The notes beneath the pieces are model-generated. The model was not told where the DNA came from and made no database searches. It saw only the letters and a list, made by a program, of their open reading frames with translations. A stretch of 64,000 nucleotides of DNA. Source: Salegentibacter sp. Hel_I_6. GTDB lineage: Bacteria > Bacteroidota > Bacteroidia > Flavobacteriales > Flavobacteriaceae. Both the position numbers and the translations under genes were made by a program. The stretch covers positions 4,030,001-4,094,000 of the forward strand of contig NZ_JQNQ01000001.1 of NCBI RefSeq assembly GCF_000745315.1. Direction: 5' to 3'. Of the stretch, positions 59,707-64,000 are shown piece by piece (the stretch's first letter is position 1; every line of letters starts with the position of its first letter).

Positions 59707-60270
59707 TTAGGACAGATTTAACGAGAAAGCATAGGCCGAATAGCGGCCGTGATGTGATAGACTAAATGGAATTTGCAGATTATCACCCCCGTAAGTCAAA
59801 AACGGGATACCCTGCTTGTTTTTACTAATGTTAAGGGATTCTAACGGAATTTCAAGCTGTTCAGAAATTTTAGCCAGAAACCTGAATCTCGTATTTTCAC
59901 TCTCTGAAACAAATGTGAACTCAGTATTTGCAGCGTAAGTATGAACTTTAGCTGAAGAATAAATTGAAGTGGTTTCAAAAAATTCATTCTTAAAACACAC
60001 CGCTCCCCTGGCCTCATCATTATATAATTGAAATACTTTGCAACCAAATTGTTTCGGATCAAAAAAACGATTCAATTTATATTTTCGTTGAACCGATTTG
60101 TAGACCGCTTCTTTCATACTCCAAAGCAACCATAAATTAAATTCACTGTCTACAGCATTTGAAATGAATTTTTGCTCTTCAGCCGTAAATAATTTCTGAA
60201 GAAATCCTTTTCGCTGCCAATTGCTTTGTATGTTGGCTAATTTGAGATCTATAATATCATTTCCTATCAC
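59707..60270 (-). CDS. 4'-Phosphopantetheinyl transferase superfamily protein
   Basis: A 187-residue enzyme that attaches phosphopantetheine to a carrier protein. MIGNDIIDLKLA at the N-terminus carries the first metal ligand, and WSMKEAVYKSVQRK (about 70-83) carries the second. The small size fits AcpS/HetI-like members. It overlaps the ACP stop as GTGA (start GTG 60270), so it is very likely dedicated to the ACP encoded just upstream. Confidence 0.88.
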   Translation of the reverse strand: MIGNDIIDLKLANIQSNWQRKGFLQKLFTAEEQKFISNAVDSEFNLWLLWSMKEAVYKSVQRKYKLNRFFDPKQFGCKVFQLYNDEARGAVCFKNEFFETTSIYSSAKVHTYAANTEFTFVSESENTRFRFLAKISEQLEIPLESLNISKNKQGIPFLTYGGDNLQIPFSLSHHGRYSAYAFSLNLS

Positions 60271-60521
60271 GCTGAAGCCAGTTTGCGTTGAATAATATTC
60301 CTGGCATCACCAACGGTAAGCATTCCACTCATAGAATCGTTGTCAATTTCAATATCAAACTCGTCTTCTACATCTAAAATTACATCTACCAAATTGGCTG
60401 AATTCACCTCCAGATCTTTTATGAAATCGGTTTCTTCGTTGAAATTTTCCAAACCTTCTTTACGCTGAGTATAGGGCGTAACAATCTTTTTTAGTGAATC
60501 GAGTATTTCTTTTTCTTTCAT
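60267..60521 (-). CDS. Acyl carrier protein
   Basis: An 84-residue acidic carrier protein. The phosphopantetheine serine is in DLEVNSANLVDVILDVEDEFDIEID (about residue 39); the usual DSL motif reads NSA here. It carries acyl chains between the ketosynthase, dehydratase and enoyl reductase of this cluster, and perhaps hands them to the type III synthase. It is followed by an overlapping transferase gene. It lies about 100 bases downstream of the ketosynthase. Confidence 0.88.
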   Translation of the reverse strand: MKEKEILDSLKKIVTPYTQRKEGLENFNEETDFIKDLEVNSANLVDVILDVEDEFDIEIDNDSMSGMLTVGDARNIIQRKLASA

Positions 60522-60623
60522 ATTTTTTCTAATAATAGCAATTTAAACTTTTTGTATTTCCAAATAGATTTACATCAAGACTACCCGCGAGATTTTTAAC
60601 CTTGCAGGATCTACAAACAGGCT

Positions 60624-61886
60624 TTATATTTTCTTAAAGATCACCACAGCATTTACATCACCAAAACCAAAACTGGCCTTTGCCAAAATAGTTATTTGTT
60701 TCTCTATAGTTTTACGAGGAATTTTTTCTTCGGAAACCAAATTAGATATTTCGGGATTTAGATCTTCACAATTAATATTTCCGAAGATAAAGTTTTTATC
60801 AATTTGAAGCACACTGGCCACACATTCTATACTGCCCGAAGCCGCCAGGCAATGTCCCGTCATTCCTTTCAACGAGTTTATATATGGAAAATCTTTACTA
60901 CGTAATGCTTTTTTCCAATTTTCAATTTCCAGCGCATCTTTTGTGGTAGCTGTTAGGTGCCCGTTAATTACATCTATTTCTTCAGCTGAAACTCTTGAAA
61001 ATTGAATAGCATATTCAATACATTTAATAACAGCTTTGCTATTTGCGGCAGTCATACTACCACCACCTCGCTGACCTCCGCTATTTACAGCGCCTCCCAA
61101 AACTTCAGCATAAATTTTTGCGCCTCTTGCTTTTGCAGATTCATAGTCCTCCAGCACCAATGCTCCTGCCCCACTTCCCGGAACAAAACCTGTAGCCGAT
61201 TCGCTCATTGGGCGTGATGCTTTGGAAGGATCCGCATTATATTTTGAAGGTAAAATACGCATCGCATCAAAACCTCCCCAAACATAAGGGCCGCTATCGC
61301 TACAACTTCCAACTAAAATTCGTTTAGCTTTTCCGGTTGCTATTCTTTCAAAACCCATTAGTACCGCTTCTGTACCCGTGGTGCAAGCAGATGAGTTTGT
61401 AGTTACCTGGTTTCCGCACCCCAATTTTCCTCCTAAATAGGCGCTAATTCCACTCGCCATAGTTTGCATTACGCTGGTGCTTCCCAATCTTCGAGTTTTC
61501 CCCGCATCGATTAAATGAATCGCTTCCCTAAATTTATCGACCCCTAAAATTCCGGTTCCAAAAATAATTCCGCTGTCCCAATCTGGCTCTTCATTATTTT
61601 CAATTTCAAGTCCGGCGTCTTTCCAGGCATCTGTTCCAGCTATAACTCCGTAAACAATACCGCTGGAATTTAGTCCGCGAAGTTCTAAGGGAGTAAAATA
61701 CTCGGCTATTTTTTCATCAGAAACCTCAGGTTTTCCGGCAATCTGGCAACTGAATTTTAATTTTTCTAATTCATCCTGAAAACTAATTCCGCTTTCTCCT
61801 TTACAAATCGCATCTTCAAAATTGGCTAAACCTATCGCATTTGGTGCAACCACTCCCATTCCTGTTACAACTACTCGTTTTTTCAT
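60624..61886 (-). CDS. Beta-ketoacyl-ACP synthase (FabF/KAS II type)
   Basis: A 420-residue thiolase-fold condensing enzyme. The nucleophile is in NSSACTTGTEAVLMG (about residue 166), the first histidine in INGHLTATTKDALE (about 308) and the second in KGMTGHCLAASGS (about 345); FGFGDVNAV closes the chain. All three catalytic residues are present, though the block around the first histidine (NGHLTATTKD rather than AHGTSTPLGD) departs from housekeeping FabF. It probably extends a special acyl chain on the cluster's ACP. Confidence 0.88.
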   Translation of the reverse strand: MKKRVVVTGMGVVAPNAIGLANFEDAICKGESGISFQDELEKLKFSCQIAGKPEVSDEKIAEYFTPLELRGLNSSGIVYGVIAGTDAWKDAGLEIENNEEPDWDSGIIFGTGILGVDKFREAIHLIDAGKTRRLGSTSVMQTMASGISAYLGGKLGCGNQVTTNSSACTTGTEAVLMGFERIATGKAKRILVGSCSDSGPYVWGGFDAMRILPSKYNADPSKASRPMSESATGFVPGSGAGALVLEDYESAKARGAKIYAEVLGGAVNSGGQRGGGSMTAANSKAVIKCIEYAIQFSRVSAEEIDVINGHLTATTKDALEIENWKKALRSKDFPYINSLKGMTGHCLAASGSIECVASVLQIDKNFIFGNINCEDLNPEISNLVSEEKIPRKTIEKQITILAKASFGFGDVNAVVIFKKI

Positions 61887-61897
61887 AGCAGAAATTT

Positions 61898-62344
61898 TTA
61901 GACAGCTTCATTTTTAATCATTCCTGCAATCTTTCCGCGACAAATCAATTTGTCTGTTTTATCATACATTCTAACTTCACATTTCAATTTATTAAACCTA
62001 AAAAACAATTTTTCAGAAACAACTTTAACTGTTTCCCCGGGAAAAACCGGGAGGTAAAAATCAACTTCCGAAGAACTTAAAGCGAGTTTTATATCATTTA
62101 ATTTAGTAGAATTATTATCCAGAAGAAAAATCCCCAGGCAAACCACACCAATTTGAGCCATACATTCGGTTAAAATTACCCCTGGCGTAACCGGGTTATT
62201 TTTAAAATGACCTTTATAAAAAAATGAATCTACCGGAAAAGTATAAATACCTTCTGCCGATTTTTCATTGATTTCAACCAACTCATCTACGAATAGAAAT
62301 GGCTTACTGTATGGAAGTTTTTCTAGGATGTTTTTATAATTCAC
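61898..62344 (-). CDS. FabZ/FabA-like hotdog 3-hydroxyacyl-ACP dehydratase
   Basis: A 148-residue hotdog protein. The active-site block FYKGHFKNNPVTPGVILTECMAQIG (about 42-66) has the histidine; the FabZ glutamate position is taken by E in LTECMAQ. KLALSSSEVDFYLPVFPGETVKV is typical of the fold. It starts with GTG 62344, nine bases after the enoyl reductase. It removes water from 3-hydroxyacyl-ACP; no matching ketoreductase is seen in the window. Confidence 0.85.
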   Translation of the reverse strand: MNYKNILEKLPYSKPFLFVDELVEINEKSAEGIYTFPVDSFFYKGHFKNNPVTPGVILTECMAQIGVVCLGIFLLDNNSTKLNDIKLALSSSEVDFYLPVFPGETVKVVSEKLFFRFNKLKCEVRMYDKTDKLICRGKIAGMIKNEAV

Positions 62345-62352
62345 GCGGTATT

Positions 62353-63147
62353 TTATTTTAAATGTTCGCCGCCATTTACAGGAATTATTGTTCCCGTAAT
62401 CCAGCTTGCTTCGTCTTTGCTCAATAGATAGACAACATTAGCAACGTCGTTTGGAACGGTAAGTCTTTTAAAAGGATTATGTTTTAGGGCGTGTACGCGC
62501 AAAGTTTCGTTGCCGGGAATCATTTGAAAAGACCTTGTAACGGTAACACCCGCCTGAATACAGTTTGCTCTAATTCCATGCGATGCAAATTCCAGTGCTA
62601 TACTTCTTGTAATTGCTTCCAGCGCAACTTTAGCCGCTGAAACAGCCGCGTAATTGGCCCAGGCTTTTTTATTGCCTTCACTGGTAAAAGAAATAATTCT
62701 TGCATCTTTTGCAAAAAGTCCCGCCTTGAAAATAGCTTTTGTCCAGTCGTAAAGACTAATTGCCATGGCATCTATGGTTAGCTGAAAATCTATATTTTCA
62801 AGCGTAGGTTCCTCGCCTGTCATTGGTTTAAGGTTTCCCTTAGAAATACTGTGTACTAAAGTTCTTATTTTACCCTCTTTCCCAAGAATTTTAGAAATTT
62901 CCTCAATAAGATTTACTCGTTTTTCAGTATTTGTGGCATCAACATTAAAGCTTTCAAATTGTACATCCTGTTCGCGAATATCTTCAAAAGCTTCTTCAAT
63001 TTCACCGATATCTGCCCTTCTATCACGGTGAATAATAATTATATTCATTCCGTGATGTGCAAGCTTACGAGCTGTTGCAAATCCAAGACCGGTACTTCCG
63101 CCTAAAATAACCGCCCAATAATTTCGATCTTTAAATTCTGTTACCAT
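62353..63147 (-). CDS. Enoyl-ACP reductase-like SDR (FabI/FabL type)
   Basis: A 264-residue short-chain reductase. The cofactor motif GGSTGLGFATARKLAHHG (about 16-33) and a tyrosine-lysine pair spaced six residues apart (NYAAVSAAKVAL, about 170-180) mark FabI/FabL enoyl reductases rather than the YxxxK of ketoreductases. The C-terminal ITGTIIPVNGGEHLK is typical. It overlaps the type III synthase by seven bases, so the two proteins are translationally coupled. Confidence 0.87.
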   Translation of the reverse strand: MVTEFKDRNYWAVILGGSTGLGFATARKLAHHGMNIIIIHRDRRADIGEIEEAFEDIREQDVQFESFNVDATNTEKRVNLIEEISKILGKEGKIRTLVHSISKGNLKPMTGEEPTLENIDFQLTIDAMAISLYDWTKAIFKAGLFAKDARIISFTSEGNKKAWANYAAVSAAKVALEAITRSIALEFASHGIRANCIQAGVTVTRSFQMIPGNETLRVHALKHNPFKRLTVPNDVANVVYLLSKDEASWITGTIIPVNGGEHLK

Positions 63148-64000
63148 TCTAATAAAATTCTTTGAGCCGAAAAACCGGGTCCAAAACTTAACATTAAGCC
63201 CTGTTCGCCTGGTTTTGGCTGTTTTTCCATAAATTCCTGCAGTACGTAAAGTACTGTGGCGCTGCTCATATTCCCATATTGACGAAGCACTTCGCGAGTT
63301 TCGTCTATATTCTTCCCTAAGTTACCAAAAAGATCTTCAACTGTTTGTACAATCTTCTTGCCCCCCGGGTGAAATATAAGATGATCTACCTTTTCAATAT
63401 TTGAATTAAATTTTTGTAGAAATGGGTGTACAATTTCCGGAAAATGGGAAGCGATTGTTTGTGGTACACTTTCATCCAGGATCATTTTAAGGCCGTGATT
63501 TGTAAGATCAAAACCCATTAAATGCGTGGCTTCATAAAAATGATACATTTCCTCGCCCAATATTTTTGGCCCTTTCGCATTTTCTTCTGAAGAAAGTAAA
63601 ACACAAGCGGCACCATCGCCAAAAATAGCGGCGCTTACCATATTTGCCATAGAATAATCATCTAACTGAAAAGTTGCCGTGGGACTTTCTACTGCGATTA
63701 CCGCGGCTCGTTTTCCGGGATTTGCTTTTAGAAAATTATTGGCATAGATTATTCCTGAAATTCCCGCGGCACAACCCATTTCAGTAACCGGAAGCCTTGT
63801 AATGTCCCGACGCATTTCCAATGCATTAATTAAATATGCATCTAAGGAAGGAATCATAATCCCGGTACAACTCACCGTAATAATAAAGTCTACCGAATTT
63901 GCTTCCCAACCATTTTTCTTTAAAGCTTTTTCAAGAACATTTTTGCCGAGTTTTTTTACTTCCCTCACATAAATATTATTCTTGTCTTCAAAAGAAGTAG
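63141..64000 (-). CDS. Type III polyketide synthase (N-terminus cut by window edge)
   Basis: A chalcone-synthase-like condensing enzyme missing its N-terminus: the frame is still open at base 64000 (TSFEDKNNIYVREVKK before the first internal start). The catalytic triad is visible as cysteine in TEMGCAAGISG, histidine in LIFHPGGKKIV and asparagine in RQYGNMSSATVLY, with the family GFGPGFSAQ-like end FGPGFSAQRILLEW. Such enzymes make resorcinols, pyrones or acylphloroglucinols from acyl and malonyl units. Here it begins a type II fatty-acid-like gene set. Confidence 0.92.
   Translation of the reverse strand, partial: TSFEDKNNIYVREVKKLGKNVLEKALKKNGWEANSVDFIITVSCTGIMIPSLDAYLINALEMRRDITRLPVTEMGCAAGISGIIYANNFLKANPGKRAAVIAVESPTATFQLDDYSMANMVSAAIFGDGAACVLLSSEENAKGPKILGEEMYHFYEATHLMGFDLTNHGLKMILDESVPQTIASHFPEIVHPFLQKFNSNIEKVDHLIFHPGGKKIVQTVEDLFGNLGKNIDETREVLRQYGNMSSATVLYVLQEFMEKQPKPGEQGLMLSFGPGFSAQRILLEW

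Noticed and set aside
1..64000. CRISPR arrays, tRNA/rRNA genes, insertion sequences, prophage
   Set aside because: No regularly spaced direct repeats, no RNA gene signatures and no transposase, integrase or phage structural genes were seen.

Overview
This window looks like chromosome from a marine or saline member of the Bacteroidota, most likely family Flavobacteriaceae (Salegentibacter/Gramella/Zunongwangia-like; a family-level judgement from memory, not a search). The signs are AT-rich DNA, TAnnTTTG-type -7 promoter elements with weak Shine-Dalgarno sequences, a fused CcoN-CcoO oxidase subunit, a type B T9SS C-terminal sorting domain, and several families common in this group (DUF6155, DUF4251, VF530, DUF1206). 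I found no rRNA, tRNA, CRISPR array, prophage or insertion sequence. Both edges cut a gene.

Layout. 1-8.3 kb (minus strand): a complete cbb3 oxidase locus in the order ccoI, ccoS, ccoNO, ccoQ, ccoP, ccoG, ccoH and a cut SafE-like gene. Two FNR-type boxes sit at identical class II spacing in front of ccoI and ccoS. 8.3-12.1 kb: NhaA, CorA and a lactonase-fold protein. 12.2-16.0 kb (minus): a tight three-gene operon of a QEGLA/MATCAP-type metallopeptidase, a GshB-like ATP-grasp ligase and an aspartoacylase-like deacylase, which looks like an uncharacterised ligation/cleavage pathway. 16-23.6 kb: housekeeping and membrane genes (EEP phosphatase, MscS, GalE, Pmp3, DUF1206, VTT, SDR). 23.9-26.4 kb: an arsenic operon arsR-acr3-arsO without arsC. 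26.5-34.6 kb: SDR, MDR reductase, a FUSC transporter coupled to DUF6155, a T9SS type B cargo and an MFS carrier. 35-36.7 kb: cysE-cysM. 36.8-42.8 kb: a secreted orphan, a Crp/Fnr regulator with a CxxCH motif, a helicase, DoxX and a large-subunit catalase.

42.9-56.6 kb: PBP1A with a duplicated basic tail, then a stretch that looks empty but encodes three tandem paralogous microproteins (31, 31 and 45 aa). After these come SdiA-regulated/TVP38, a cold-shock protein with a long leader, a DbpA-like helicase, VF530, an AEC carrier/FAD protein pair, a small membrane ORF interrupted by TGA, a J-domain/KTSC protein, an amine-oxidase-like flavoprotein, two lipoproteins and HPF. 56.6-59.6 kb: Aquifex-type aconitase and an MBL-like protein lacking metal ligands. 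59.7-64 kb (minus): a type III polyketide synthase followed by a small type II fatty-acid set (enoyl reductase, dehydratase, ketosynthase, ACP, phosphopantetheinyl transferase), probably making a lipid polyketide.

Non-coding structure. Nested palindromic elements (TCATyCTGAA...TTCAGrAT cores inside larger inverted repeats) lie in 3' intergenic regions and show paired compensatory changes. A 25-bp motif with core CTCGATTATCAAG occurs four times.
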